DNA of 35,108 nucleotides from Candidatus Gastranaerophilales bacterium (GCA_944325815.1 CALVBV010000011.1:1-35108), one strand, 5' to 3'. Positions 23,685 through 32,260 are shown, counted from the stretch's first letter. Numbers and translations are program-made. Notes: generated by a model from the sequence alone, not told the origin.

Positions 23685-25468
23685 TGTCAAAAAAACTTAT
23701 TAAAGTTATGGATACATCTTTCAGAGACGGATTTCAATCTGTGTATGGTGCAAGGGTTTTTGTAGAGGACTTTTTGCCGGCATTGAAGTCTGCTGTGGAA
23801 GCCGGAATCAAGCATTTTGAAACCGCAGGCGGTGCAAGATTCCAGTCGCCGGTTTTTTATTGTAATGAAAATGCGTTTGAAACGATGGATAAGATTAGGG
23901 AGGCAGTGGGGCCTGATGTTAATCTGCAGTCTCTGGCAAGAGGGGTAAACGTTGTAGGGCTTGATTCCCAGCCGAGAGATATGATAAATTTACACGCTAA
24001 ATTGTTCAAAAAACACGGTGTTACCACGATAAGAAACTTTGATGCTTTAAATGATGTTAATAATTTAATTTATTCAGGCCGGTGTATCAAAGATAACGGA
24101 TTGAAGCATGAAGTAACAATCACAATGATGGAATTACCGATAGGCTGTACGGGCGCACATGATGTACCTTTTTATGAAAGGGTTTTAAGAAGTATTCTTG
24201 ATGCAGGGATTCCGTTTGACAGTATTGCATTTAAAGATGCGTCCGGCACCTCCGCGCCAAGAAAGGTTTATGAGACAATAAAGAGAACAAGAGAAATTTT
24301 AGGCTCTGACGCTCATATAAGATTCCATTCTCATGAAACAGCCGGAACAGGCTTGGCAGCGTATCTGGCAGCGCTTGATGGCGGTGCTGACGGAATAGAT
24401 TTAGCGATGAAGCCTGTATCAGGCGGAACTGCCCAGCCGGATATTGTTTCAATGTGGCATGCGCTCAAGGGAACAGAATATGATTTGGGAATTGACATTA
24501 AAAAGATTCTTGAAACCGAAGAAATCTTTAAAGAGTGTATGAAAGATTATTTCCTGCCTCCGGAAGCTTTGGCTGTTAATCCGATGATTATATCATCTCC
24601 TCTTCCCGGCGGTGCCCTGACTGCTAATACCCAGATGATGAGAGATAACGGCGTAATGGATAAATTCCCGGAAGTTGTTGCTGCAATGAAAGAAGTTGTA
24701 GAAAAAGGCGGATTCGGAACATCAGTTACTCCTGTATCACAATTCTATTTCCAGCAGGCATTCAATAACGTAATGTTCGGTTCTTGGAAAAAGATTGCGG
24801 AAGGTTACGGCAAGATGGTTCTGGGGTATTTTGGGAAAACTCCTTGCGAGCCTGATATAGAAGTTGTAAAAATTGCGGAAGAACAGCTCGGTTTAGCGCC
24901 GACAAAAGAACTTGTTGTGGATTTGAATGACAAAGACCCGAATAAAGGGATTAAGGCTGCAACAAAGATGCTTGAAGATGCAGGGTTGGAAGTTAATGAT
25001 GAAAATATATTTATTGCAGGCGCCTGCAAAGAAAAAGGTATAATGTTCCTGCAGGGTAAAGGACAAATTGGTGTCCGCAAAAATCTTCCTGCAGCAAAAA
25101 GCGCAGCAGCAGGCGGAAATGAATATACCGTAAAGGTTAACGGTAAGGCTTATGCTGTTAAACTTGACGGAGACAAGGCTACTGTTAACGGAAAATCTTA
25201 TGATGTTGATGTAAAAGCCGGTATTGAAAAACAAGCAATTTCAACAGGCGAAGGTGAAGACGTTAAAGCCGGTGTACCGGGAAATGTATTGAGAATAGAA
25301 GCCTCTGTCGGAGATTCTTTAGCAGAAGGCGATGTAATTATGGTATTAGAAGCAATGAAGATGGAAATAGAAATAAAAGCGCCAAAAGCCGGCACTGTTC
25401 AGTCTATTGTTGTATCTCAAGGCGATAAAGTAGTAACAGGCCAGACATTAGCGGTAATAGGAGGGTAA
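23684..25468 (+). CDS. oadA: Oxaloacetate decarboxylase alpha subunit (carboxyltransferase plus biotin carrier)
   Basis: 594 residues. The N-terminal carboxyltransferase TIM barrel starts at VMDTSFRDGFQS; metal ligands are in the FRDG and HSHET segments, and the FKDASG loop holds the catalytic lysine. A conserved PYC/OadA domain follows (about 300-460), then a linker and a C-terminal biotinyl domain with EAMKM, biotinylated lysine about 559. It transfers CO2 from a carboxylic acid to biotin; with the adjacent beta subunit this drives Na+ export. Related enzymes act on other substrates (for example pyruvate carboxylase subunit B), but the neighbouring OadB-type gene supports a decarboxylase pump. 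Coupled to birA upstream; OadB is 6 bases downstream. Confidence 0.9.
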   Translation: MSKKLIKVMDTSFRDGFQSVYGARVFVEDFLPALKSAVEAGIKHFETAGGARFQSPVFYCNENAFETMDKIREAVGPDVNLQSLARGVNVVGLDSQPRDMINLHAKLFKKHGVTTIRNFDALNDVNNLIYSGRCIKDNGLKHEVTITMMELPIGCTGAHDVPFYERVLRSILDAGIPFDSIAFKDASGTSAPRKVYETIKRTREILGSDAHIRFHSHETAGTGLAAYLAALDGGADGIDLAMKPVSGGTAQPDIVSMWHALKGTEYDLGIDIKKILETEEIFKECMKDYFLPPEALAVNPMIISSPLPGGALTANTQMMRDNGVMDKFPEVVAAMKEVVEKGGFGTSVTPVSQFYFQQAFNNVMFGSWKKIAEGYGKMVLGYFGKTPCEPDIEVVKIAEEQLGLAPTKELVVDLNDKDPNKGIKAATKMLEDAGLEVNDENIFIAGACKEKGIMFLQGKGQIGVRKNLPAAKSAAAGGNEYTVKVNGKAYAVKLDGDKATVNGKSYDVDVKAGIEKQAISTGEGEDVKAGVPGNVLRIEASVGDSLAEGDVIMVLEAMKMEIEIKAPKAGTVQSIVVSQGDKVVTGQTLAVIGG

Positions 25469-25474
25469 GGAGTT

Positions 25475-26719
25475 ATGAATATAATAGACGGATTAAAAAC
25501 TCTCTGGGATTCAACCGGTGTTATGCTTTTTCATAAGCATATATTTGGCGATTCAAATTTAGGTATTCTCGGGGCATTGAATGACCCGAACATAACGGGT
25601 GCGGATAAATATCTGCAAGCAGCCGGGCCTGTCGTAATGATTCTGATTTGTTTATTTTTATTGTGGTTAGGCATAAAAAAACAATTTGAACCATTATTGC
25701 TGGTTCCTATTGCTTTTGGCGGAATATTATCTAATATATTAATGCCGTTAGATTTAACTCAGACACCAATATTAGATGAAAGTATAGCCGGACCGAACGG
25801 ATTTTTGGGTATAATATTTGAATTTGGTATCCACAAAGGTTTATTTCCTTTGATAATATTTATGGGCGTAGGTGCAATGACTGACTTCGGTCCGTTGATT
25901 GCGAATCCCAAAACAGCACTTTTAGGCGGTGCAGCACAGTTTGGAATTTTTGGTGCGCTATTAATGGCTTATTGTCTGTTTGGATTTAATATGCCGGAAG
26001 CTGCATCAATAGGTATTATCGGAGGTGCTGACGGGCCGACATCTATATATGTTACAACAAAACTTGCCGTGCACTTGCTTGGGCCGATTGCAGTTTCTGC
26101 ATATTCCTACATGGCTCTTGTTCCTGTTATTCAGCCTCCTATAATGAAGCTTTTAACAACAGAGGAAGAACGTAAAATCCGCATGGTACAGTTAAGAGAT
26201 GTCTCTAAACGGGAAAAAATTATATTCCCATTAGTTGTATTGATTCTGTGCGCCATACTTTTACCCAGTGCCTGCCCACTAATCGGCGCTCTGACGTTTG
26301 GTAATCTTTGCAGAGAATGCGGAGTTGTGGAGAGACTTTCTGATACAATGCAGAATGCTTTGATAAATATTGTAACTATATTTTTAGGCTTATCTGTCGG
26401 CTCAAAACTATCAGCAGACCAATTTTTAACAGTTCAGACATTATTTATATTAATTCTCGGTATCATAGCATTTTCTCTTGCAACAGCAGGCGGGGTGCTG
26501 ATGGCCAAAGTTATGAATTTGTTCAGCAAAGAAAAAATCAATCCGCTTATCGGTTCAGCCGGTGTTTCAGCCGTTCCTATGGCAGCGAGAGTTTCTAATA
26601 AAGTCGGACAGGAAGCTGATCCGCAGAACTTTCTTCTTATGCACGCAATGGGGCCGAATGTATCAGGTGTAATAGGTTCAGCCGTAGCTGCAGGTGTATT
26701 GCTTGCGCTGTGCCACTAA
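25475..26719 (+). CDS. oadB: Sodium-ion-translocating decarboxylase beta subunit
   Basis: 414 residues, about ten hydrophobic helices. It contains the family signature [18 protein letters not shown] (about 185-202) with the aspartate implicated in Na+ binding, and a C-terminal [14 protein letters not shown] segment. It decarboxylates carboxybiotin delivered by OadA and exports Na+. The small gamma subunit that normally anchors OadA is not seen between or beside these genes. GAGGGTAAGGAG precedes the ATG. Confidence 0.92.
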   Translation: MNIIDGLKTLWDSTGVMLFHKHIFGDSNLGILGALNDPNITGADKYLQAAGPVVMILICLFLLWLGIKKQFEPLLLVPIAFGGILSNILMPLDLTQTPILDESIAGPNGFLGIIFEFGIHKGLFPLIIFMGVGAMTDFGPLIANPKTALLGGAAQFGIFGALLMAYCLFGFNMPEAASIGIIGGADGPTSIYVTTKLAVHLLGPIAVSAYSYMALVPVIQPPIMKLLTTEEERKIRMVQLRDVSKREKIIFPLVVLILCAILLPSACPLIGALTFGNLCRECGVVERLSDTMQNALINIVTIFLGLSVGSKLSADQFLTVQTLFILILGIIAFSLATAGGVLMAKVMNLFSKEKINPLIGSAGVSAVPMAARVSNKVGQEADPQNFLLMHAMGPNVSGVIGSAVAAGVLLALCH

Positions 26720-26734
26720 AACCCGAGGTTTGCA

Positions 26735-27217
26735 ATGGAACTTAAAAGGATTGAATTGACAGATGTAAAAGAGTTTGCTGATTTTGCATCAAGTATCTGG
26801 CATGAATACTGGCCTTGTATTTTGTCTGAGGAACAAATAAATTATATGGTTGATAAGTTCCAATCAGAGAGTGCAATTTCAGACCAGATAAAAAATGAAA
26901 ACTATACATACTATTATCTTGTAGATAATGCTGAGAAAATAGGATATACAGGGCTTTCCGATAAAGGAGATTACTTGTTTTTATCAAAACTCTATATCAA
27001 AAAAGAGTTCCGGCATAAAGGGTATGGAGGCAAGGCTTTTGATAAAATTAAAAATCTGGGATATTCAAGAATCCGCTTGACTGTAAATAAAAATAATACA
27101 AATTCTATTAATGCCTATTTTAAATACGGATTCAAAACCGTAAATGAGGATGTGACAGATATTGGCTCAGGATTTGTAATGGATGATTACATAATGGAAT
27201 ATCAAAAAGGCGCCTGA
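26735..27217 (+). CDS. GNAT-family N-acetyltransferase
   Basis: 160 residues. The acetyl-CoA-binding motif is FLSKLYIKKEFRHKGYGGKAFDKI (RHKGYGG), followed by RLTVNKNNTNSINAYFKYGFK typical of the family's C-terminal strand. Substrate unknown. It is 15 bases after oadB and shares its transcript; its stop codon lies in the loop of a terminator hairpin. Confidence 0.87.
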   Translation: MELKRIELTDVKEFADFASSIWHEYWPCILSEEQINYMVDKFQSESAISDQIKNENYTYYYLVDNAEKIGYTGLSDKGDYLFLSKLYIKKEFRHKGYGGKAFDKIKNLGYSRIRLTVNKNNTNSINAYFKYGFKTVNEDVTDIGSGFVMDDYIMEYQKGA

Positions 27218-27230
27218 TTCGGCGCCTTTT
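27205..27230. terminator. Bidirectional Rho-independent terminator
   Basis: AAAAGGCGCC (27205-27214) and GGCGCCTTTT (27221-27230). The loop TGATTC contains the GNAT stop codon. It is symmetric, so it also ends the trpS operon from the other side. Confidence 0.87.
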
Positions 27231-27263
27231 AAAATTAGAGTTTGCGAAAATTTTCTCGACTTT

Positions 27264-28268
27264 TTAGAACATTCTTACAATTTTTCTTACTTCTTTTAAA
27301 ACTTCCTGAGCCCTTACTCTTGCTTTTTCAGAGCCGTCTCGTAAGATTTTTTCCACTACTTCGGGATTCTCTTCATAGTACTTTCTTTTTTCTCTAATTT
27401 GGGCAAATTTTTCATTAATTCTTGCACCGAGCTGGCGTTTGCAGTCAGCACATCCTCTTGCACCCTTTTCGCACTCGCATCTTACGGTGTTGACTTCATT
27501 TTCTTCCCCGAAAATCTGCCAGTATTTGAATGCAACTTCACACTCATCCGGATGCCCTGGATCATCTTTTCTCATCCTGCTTCTGTCAGTTATGGCAGAC
27601 ATAACTTTTTTAGCCGTGACCTCCGGAGTATCTGAGATTTTGATATCATTATTAAATGATTTGCCCATTTTATTTCCGTCCAGTCCGCAGATAAGCGAGC
27701 AATTGTTTAACAGCGGCTGGGTTTCTTTAAAGAAATCAGTATTATATAGATTATTGAATCTTCTTGCAATGTCTCTTGTGAGTTCAACGTGTGCAACCTG
27801 ATCAATCCCTACAGGTACAAAATCCGCATTAAAACTCAAAATATCCGCTGTCATAAGAACCGGATATCCCATTAAGCCGTAATTAATCTGGGATGCCATA
27901 CCTTCTTTTGACCTTAAAATTTTTGCCATGTCTTTAAGATTCGGATCTCTTTCCACCCAGTTCTGAGGTGTTATCATACTCAAATAAATATGCAGTTCTG
28001 CGGTCTCAGGAATTAGAGACTGGACATAAATCGTTGCTTTGTCAGGATTAATTCCGCTTGCAAGCCAATCCGTTGCAACATCAATAATATCCTGTTTAAG
28101 ATTTTCCGTCTTATCATATTTTGTTGTAAGCGCATGCCAGTCTGCAATAAAGAAATAGCAGTTATACTCATCCTGCAGTTTAACCATGTTCTCAATTACG
28201 CCCAAATAGTGTCCTAAATGAAGTTTTCCGGTCGGACGCATGCCGGTAAAAACTATTTTATCCTGCAT
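27264..28268 (-). CDS. trpS: Tryptophanyl-tRNA synthetase with a four-cysteine iron-sulfur-type motif
   Basis: Charges tRNA-Trp. 334 residues. The class I motifs are HLGH (17-20) and KMGKS (200-204). The C-terminal domain has cysteines at 243, 266, 273 and 276, spaced C-x22-C-x6-C-x2-C (plus C264). This is the spacing I recall for the [4Fe-4S] site of Thermotoga maritima TrpRS; most bacterial TrpRS lack it. It starts 4 bases after the GH13 gene and is the last gene of an HTH / GH13 / trpS operon. Confidence 0.96.
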   Translation of the reverse strand: MQDKIVFTGMRPTGKLHLGHYLGVIENMVKLQDEYNCYFFIADWHALTTKYDKTENLKQDIIDVATDWLASGINPDKATIYVQSLIPETAELHIYLSMITPQNWVERDPNLKDMAKILRSKEGMASQINYGLMGYPVLMTADILSFNADFVPVGIDQVAHVELTRDIARRFNNLYNTDFFKETQPLLNNCSLICGLDGNKMGKSFNNDIKISDTPEVTAKKVMSAITDRSRMRKDDPGHPDECEVAFKYWQIFGEENEVNTVRCECEKGARGCADCKRQLGARINEKFAQIREKRKYYEENPEVVEKILRDGSEKARVRAQEVLKEVRKIVRMF

Positions 28269-28272
28269 ATTA

Positions 28273-29799
28273 TCAATTTCCTTTCGTTGCTATTCTTATA
28301 ACTTTAATTTCCCCTGCGCTAAGGTCGGTATAAATTTTATTATGTCCGGGTTTTATTGTGCCTTCGCAGTTAATAAATTCAAAATCTGTTTTCTTCTTAA
28401 TCCCCGGCGCATTTATTGTAACTTTATTCTGCGGATTTTCAAAATCAAGATTTCCGATAACAATTACAGTGTCATTTTTCAGGGTTCTTGCATAAGCAAA
28501 AACTTTATTGTTATCTGTTTTGAAATCTATGAAACTTCCTTTTGATATTAAATCTTCATTATTTTTTCTAAACTCTGAAGCTTTTTTAAAGTTATTTAGG
28601 ACATTTTGATTATTCCCCCCCGGACGCCTTGAGAAATTAAAAATATCAAGCTTTCCTCTGTGTACAAAATAATAAATATCATCTGTCTGTGTTTTATCAG
28701 CTCTTGTATTAGCCCAGGAATAAAGATATTGGTCTCCCGTAAAAAATCCGTCAATACAATACGGGTTAAAAGGCAGCGTTGCATTCAGCCAGGAAATCAT
28801 GTTGGAAAAATTTTCGCCGTGAAGAACCACAGGACTGACCTCGTCGTGAGTGGAAAAACTTAGAATAACGCTTTTGGGCTGGTTGTATGAGTTTAATAAT
28901 TTTATATTGAATTTTATATGTTCAATAAAATCCGCTGCATTCCATTCCTTAAGATTAAAAAAGCTTCCGTAATAACCGTCAAAACCTGCTTCTAACAGTT
29001 TGTTGTACGGGGTAAATTGAGCATACTTGCTTGGCGGCTCTCTCCAGGAATCTGATGCTTCTGCAAGAAACATAAATTCAGAATCTTTTGCTCTTGTATA
29101 CTTAATAATTTCTTCCCAAAAAGCATAGGGTTTAATTGTTGCAACATCGGCTCTTAATCCGTCTGCGCCTATAAGCAGAATCATATCAATAAATTTTTTA
29201 TGCGCATCAAGAACATCCTGATTCAGCTTTAAATTATCTCCCGTATTCAAAAGTCTGACATCAGTCCAGTCAGTCGGCACAATAGAGCATTGCTTGGAAT
29301 CTTTGAGGAACAATTCCGGATGGGTAAGAAACAAGTCATAAGAGCCGCAGCTCGGCAAATCAATGATTACTCTTATTCCTCTTTTGTGGCACTCATCCAC
29401 AAATTTTTTTGCCTGCTCTATAGCGGAAAGTTCAGAATTATTATCAACCAGCTGCGGATTTATACTCCAAAAATCCGAAATGGCATAAACTGAACCTGCT
29501 GTTCCGAGTGCCTTAAGCCTTCCCACAGGCGTAATCGGAAGAACATGAAGAGTATTGATATTAAGCTCTTTTAGCTCATCAAGCCTTTCAATTGCGTTTA
29601 AAAAATTCCCGCTCTCTTCATTTTCATCAATAAGCTCATTGCCGTTTAAGTCTTTTGCGTTAAAAGTTCTCAAATTAATACAGCAAATATTAGATTTATT
29701 CCTAAGAAACAGAGTTCTAAGGTTATTTTCTTCTCCGTAAGAACTTATGGCTGTAAACGCCAAAAGTATAAAAGCAGTCAATAAAAATCTTTTTTGCAT
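28273..29799 (-). CDS. Secreted GH13 alpha-amylase-family protein, divergent
   Basis: 508 residues with a signal peptide (FILLAFTAISSYG-EEN). The TIM-barrel residues are DGLRADVATI (nucleophile aspartate, about 220), FLAEASDSW (acid/base glutamate, about 245) and FSTHDEV (transition-state aspartate). Conserved region I, usually DxVxNH, reads VIIDLPSCGSY, so the Asn-His pair is missing. The C-terminal beta domain (about 405-505) is present. The catalytic triad looks intact, but specificity may differ from normal amylases. Second gene of the operon between the HTH gene and trpS; an extracellular or periplasmic glycan enzyme linked to a tRNA synthetase gene is an odd pairing. Confidence 0.85.
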   Translation of the reverse strand: MQKRFLLTAFILLAFTAISSYGEENNLRTLFLRNKSNICCINLRTFNAKDLNGNELIDENEESGNFLNAIERLDELKELNINTLHVLPITPVGRLKALGTAGSVYAISDFWSINPQLVDNNSELSAIEQAKKFVDECHKRGIRVIIDLPSCGSYDLFLTHPELFLKDSKQCSIVPTDWTDVRLLNTGDNLKLNQDVLDAHKKFIDMILLIGADGLRADVATIKPYAFWEEIIKYTRAKDSEFMFLAEASDSWREPPSKYAQFTPYNKLLEAGFDGYYGSFFNLKEWNAADFIEHIKFNIKLLNSYNQPKSVILSFSTHDEVSPVVLHGENFSNMISWLNATLPFNPYCIDGFFTGDQYLYSWANTRADKTQTDDIYYFVHRGKLDIFNFSRRPGGNNQNVLNNFKKASEFRKNNEDLISKGSFIDFKTDNNKVFAYARTLKNDTVIVIGNLDFENPQNKVTINAPGIKKKTDFEFINCEGTIKPGHNKIYTDLSAGEIKVIRIATKGN

Positions 29800-29803
29800 G
29801 TCT

Positions 29804-30205
29804 TTATTTTATTTGAAAAATGCACTTTACGCAATGCGCTTTAGGTTCAAAAACAACATTGTCCTCAAGATCGTACATTTTTGCAATGCGTGTAATAAGC
29901 GGTTCCCCGCAGATTGGGCATTTAAGATTAGTTTCTCTGTTTAAAATTTTTCTTTTTATTTCTTCTATAAAATCATCATTTACTAATTCAAACTCGTACT
30001 CTCTTTCCAGCGCTTTAAGCTCATTAGGATTACACTTAAGCACTCTGGCAATTTGCTGCCTTTGAGTTACGGACAGAAATAGCTCTTTGCCTGCTTCAAT
30101 ATCTTCCAGTATCTCTAATTTAATATTAGTTTTTTTAGCAAGTCCTGTAATCGAAAGTCCTGCATTTTCGCGTTTAGTTTGAATAAAATGAGCTAAAGTT
30201 TCCAT
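29804..30205 (-). CDS. XRE-type HTH protein with C-terminal zinc ribbon
   Basis: 133 residues. N-terminal helix-turn-helix (about 3-65: FIQTKRENAGLSITGLAKKT, LEDIEAGK), a linker, then a four-cysteine zinc-ribbon-like end with CPICG near 96 and CVKC near 126. Probably a regulator. It heads the operon with the GH13 gene (4-base gap) and trpS. TATAAT (minus strand 30219-30214) lies 8 bases before the ATG with no Shine-Dalgarno. Upstream direct repeats GTAACGAT may be its operator. Confidence 0.78.
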   Translation of the reverse strand: METLAHFIQTKRENAGLSITGLAKKTNIKLEILEDIEAGKELFLSVTQRQQIARVLKCNPNELKALEREYEFELVNDDFIEEIKRKILNRETNLKCPICGEPLITRIAKMYDLEDNVVFEPKAHCVKCIFQIK

Positions 30206-30241
30206 ACAGATATATTATATAAAAGAAAAACAGGATAAAAC

Positions 30242-30259
30242 GTAACGATTTGTAACGAT
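30242..30259. promoter_or_regulatory. Direct repeat GTAACGAT x2, candidate operator of the HTH gene
   Basis: GTAACGAT at 30242-30249 and 30252-30259, one helical turn apart, about 40-55 bases upstream of the HTH gene's ATG and next to its -10. The spacing suits cooperative binding on one face of DNA. Inference. Confidence 0.4.
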
Positions 30260-30281
30260 AAAAATATTTATCCATAAAAGG

Positions 30282-30316
30282 CTAAAAAGGGACCCTGCAA
30301 AATAACAGAGTCCCTT
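30282..30316 (-). terminator. Terminator of the His/Pro-rich membrane peptide gene
   Basis: AAGGGACCCTG (30287-30297) and CAGAGTCCCTT (30306-30316). The one imperfect pair is U-G in minus-strand RNA, and TTTTT follows on that strand. Confidence 0.78.
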
Positions 30317-30321
30317 ATAAA

Positions 30322-30645
30322 TTAATCATCTATTTCAGCCTGGGCCGGTCTTGGAGGCATTGGCTTGCCGTCTCTGTGAAATTTCTTGTGGAAATCGCCT
30401 CTGTGTCCTCTGTCAAAATGATGGTGACAGTGGCAAGGTCTTACCATTTGAGGGCCGGGGCCGAATGCGTAAGGATTCATCGGCATAGGAGGAACCGGCG
30501 GACGATGGAGTGCGGCAAACAAACTTAGTGCTAAAAATACACCAACAAATGTCCCGCCCGTTACAATTAAAAACTTTTTAAAACTTTTGCTCTGACATAA
30601 GCATTTTTCTTCTTTTGTTTCTACAATTTTGTTTTCATCTGTCAT
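30322..30645 (-). CDS. Small single-pass membrane protein with His/Pro-rich tail
   Basis: 107 residues. Short acidic N-terminus with two cysteines (KCLCQ), one transmembrane helix (FLIVTGGTFVGVFLALSLFAAL, about 25-46), then a proline-rich stretch (HRPPVPPMPM) and a histidine cluster (CHCHHHFDRGHRGDFHKKFHRD). The outer part could bind metal ions. AGGAGA precedes the ATG. It is divergent from the C_GCAxxG_C_C gene. No family recognised. Confidence 0.75.
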   Translation of the reverse strand: MTDENKIVETKEEKCLCQSKSFKKFLIVTGGTFVGVFLALSLFAALHRPPVPPMPMNPYAFGPGPQMVRPCHCHHHFDRGHRGDFHKKFHRDGKPMPPRPAQAEIDD

Positions 30646-30723
30646 AATTTACTCTCCTTTATTTTTTACATCTATATAACGAAAAATATTTTTTGTTTGT
30701 TCATTTTTTGTTAAAATACCTAT

Positions 30724-31215
30724 ATGGGAATTTATGCGGATAAAGCTTGTAAATATTTTCTGGAAGGCTATAATTGTGCCCAATCAGTATTTTTAGCCTT
30801 TTCTGACGTTGTCGGCTTAGATAAGGATACCTGCCTTAAACTTTCTTCATCTTTCGGAGGAGGAATGGGAAGGCTAAGAGAAGTCTGCGGCGCAGTCTCT
30901 TCTTTATTCGCGATTGCCGGCATGCTCAAAGGATACACCTCTCCGGTAGATTTTGAAGGGAAATCCGAACATTATAAACTTATACAAGAATTGGCCGAAG
31001 ATTTTAAAGCGGAGTTTGGAACTATAATCTGCAGGGAACTTTTAGGTTTGCCGCCCGGCGCAGATTCTCCTGTTCCGGAAAAAAGGACTGACTCATATTA
31101 TATTAAAAGACCCTGTGAAAATTTTATCAAAAAAGCCGCAGAAATCGCTGAGTCTAAACTTTTAAACCAGAGGACTGAAAACCTTGTAGTACAAGTAAAC
31201 GGCAACAAGAACTAA
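30724..31215 (+). CDS. C_GCAxxG_C_C family protein
   Basis: 163 residues with the family's spaced cysteines: GYNCAQSVFLAF (C near 18), a cysteine near 39, the REVCGAVSSLFAIAG motif (C near 59), and later cysteines in IICREL and RPCENF. Members are probably redox or metal-binding proteins, often beside electron-transfer genes; biochemical function is not established to my knowledge. A TAAAAT ends 6 bases before the ATG and there is no Shine-Dalgarno, so the mRNA may be leaderless. Its last 54 bases overlap the convergent ccdA-like gene. Confidence 0.85.
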   Translation: MGIYADKACKYFLEGYNCAQSVFLAFSDVVGLDKDTCLKLSSSFGGGMGRLREVCGAVSSLFAIAGMLKGYTSPVDFEGKSEHYKLIQELAEDFKAEFGTIICRELLGLPPGADSPVPEKRTDSYYIKRPCENFIKKAAEIAESKLLNQRTENLVVQVNGNKN

Positions 31216-31872
31216 AAGTATTCCGCTGAACTTCATTAAGGCATCCGTAAACCTTGCCATTTTTTTCAGGTTTTTAACCCCTGATGTAAATATCCCTGCA
31301 ATAATTAAAATTAACCCTTGCCCTAGAGCAAATAAAAACAACATAAAAACTGCCGCTGCAAGATTTTTTCCTATTGCAGCAAAAGCCATTATCCCCGCAA
31401 GTATCGGAGTAGAACAAGGAGTTCCCGCAAGCGCGAATGTTATACCCAGCAAAAACGGATAGATAAACAATGAACTTGTCGTATTTGCAGGCATTGATTT
31501 TATAATAACAGGCAGGTCAAAATCTATTATATCCAAGATTTTCAACCCCATTACCATAAGTAAAGACGCCATTAATAATGTAAAATAATTTCCGAAGGCA
31601 GAAGCAAAAACGCTTCCGGTAACAGCGCAAATAATGCCTATAATTGTAAAAACTACCGCAGTACCGAGTATAAAAAAGCACAGCTGCAGAAATGTTCTGA
31701 ATGGTGTTTCTTTGGAATATCCGCCTACATACCCTATAATAAGAGGAAGCATGGCCAGCGAACAAGGGGATATTGAAGCTATAACACCTCCGGCGAAGGA
31801 GGCGCCGAACATTAACAGCCATACCGGCGAACCGTTATTTGCAGAAGAAAATATTTGTACCAGATTATCCAT
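31162..31872 (-). CDS. CcdA/DsbD-type thiol-disulfide transmembrane transporter
   Basis: 236 residues, six hydrophobic helices. The two conserved cysteine motifs of CcdA are present: ASISPCSLAMLPLI in helix 1 (C near 37) and LAGTPCSTPILAGI in helix 4 (C near 153). It carries electrons from cytoplasmic thioredoxin to periplasmic thiol proteins. Its start overlaps the end of the thioredoxin-like gene by 8 bases, so the two work as a reducing relay. The 3' end overlaps the C_GCAxxG_C_C gene antisense. Confidence 0.88.
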   Translation of the reverse strand: MDNLVQIFSSANNGSPVWLLMFGASFAGGVIASISPCSLAMLPLIIGYVGGYSKETPFRTFLQLCFFILGTAVVFTIIGIICAVTGSVFASAFGNYFTLLMASLLMVMGLKILDIIDFDLPVIIKSMPANTTSSLFIYPFLLGITFALAGTPCSTPILAGIMAFAAIGKNLAAAVFMLFLFALGQGLILIIAGIFTSGVKNLKKMARFTDALMKFSGILLVLVAVYLYYKVFSPLV

Positions 31873-32260
31873 TGTTTACAAGCTCTTTTAAGTAGTTGTC
31901 CAGTATTTTAGGCTGTATTGCGCCTTCAATACGGCGTTTTACATTCCCTTGCGAATCTTTAAATACGGTCGTAGGAACAAGTTTTACTTCATATTTTTTG
32001 ATAAGCTCTTTTGTTTCGGAATTTTTTTGAGTTACATCTACCTTTTTAAGGTCAATATCTTTACTGTAATTCGGAAAAACTTCGTCAAAAACTTTTTCCA
32101 ATTCCTGGCATTCATAGCACATAGGAGACGAGAATTTAATAATTTCTGCGCCTGATGATGCAACGGACGGCAGAGTCGTCAGCTTATCTCTGGTTAATCC
32201 GAAGTATACCGCAAGAGGAACCAGAAAAATTAATAAGATTAAAATAAGATTTTTTTTCAT
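31865..32260 (-). CDS. Membrane-anchored thioredoxin-like protein
   Basis: 131 residues from ATG 32260, which has AAGGAAGGAGAG; the frame is open to 32380 but that part has no start signal. N-terminal hydrophobic anchor or signal (NLILILLIFLVPLAVYFGL). Thioredoxin fold with the active site CYEC (48-51) after SSPM, the VDVT strand, and the cis-proline segment LVPTTVF. The CxxC dipeptide YE is unusual. Partner of the downstream CcdA-like protein. Confidence 0.87.
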   Translation of the reverse strand: MKKNLILILLIFLVPLAVYFGLTRDKLTTLPSVASSGAEIIKFSSPMCYECQELEKVFDEVFPNYSKDIDLKKVDVTQKNSETKELIKKYEVKLVPTTVFKDSQGNVKRRIEGAIQPKILDNYLKELVNNG

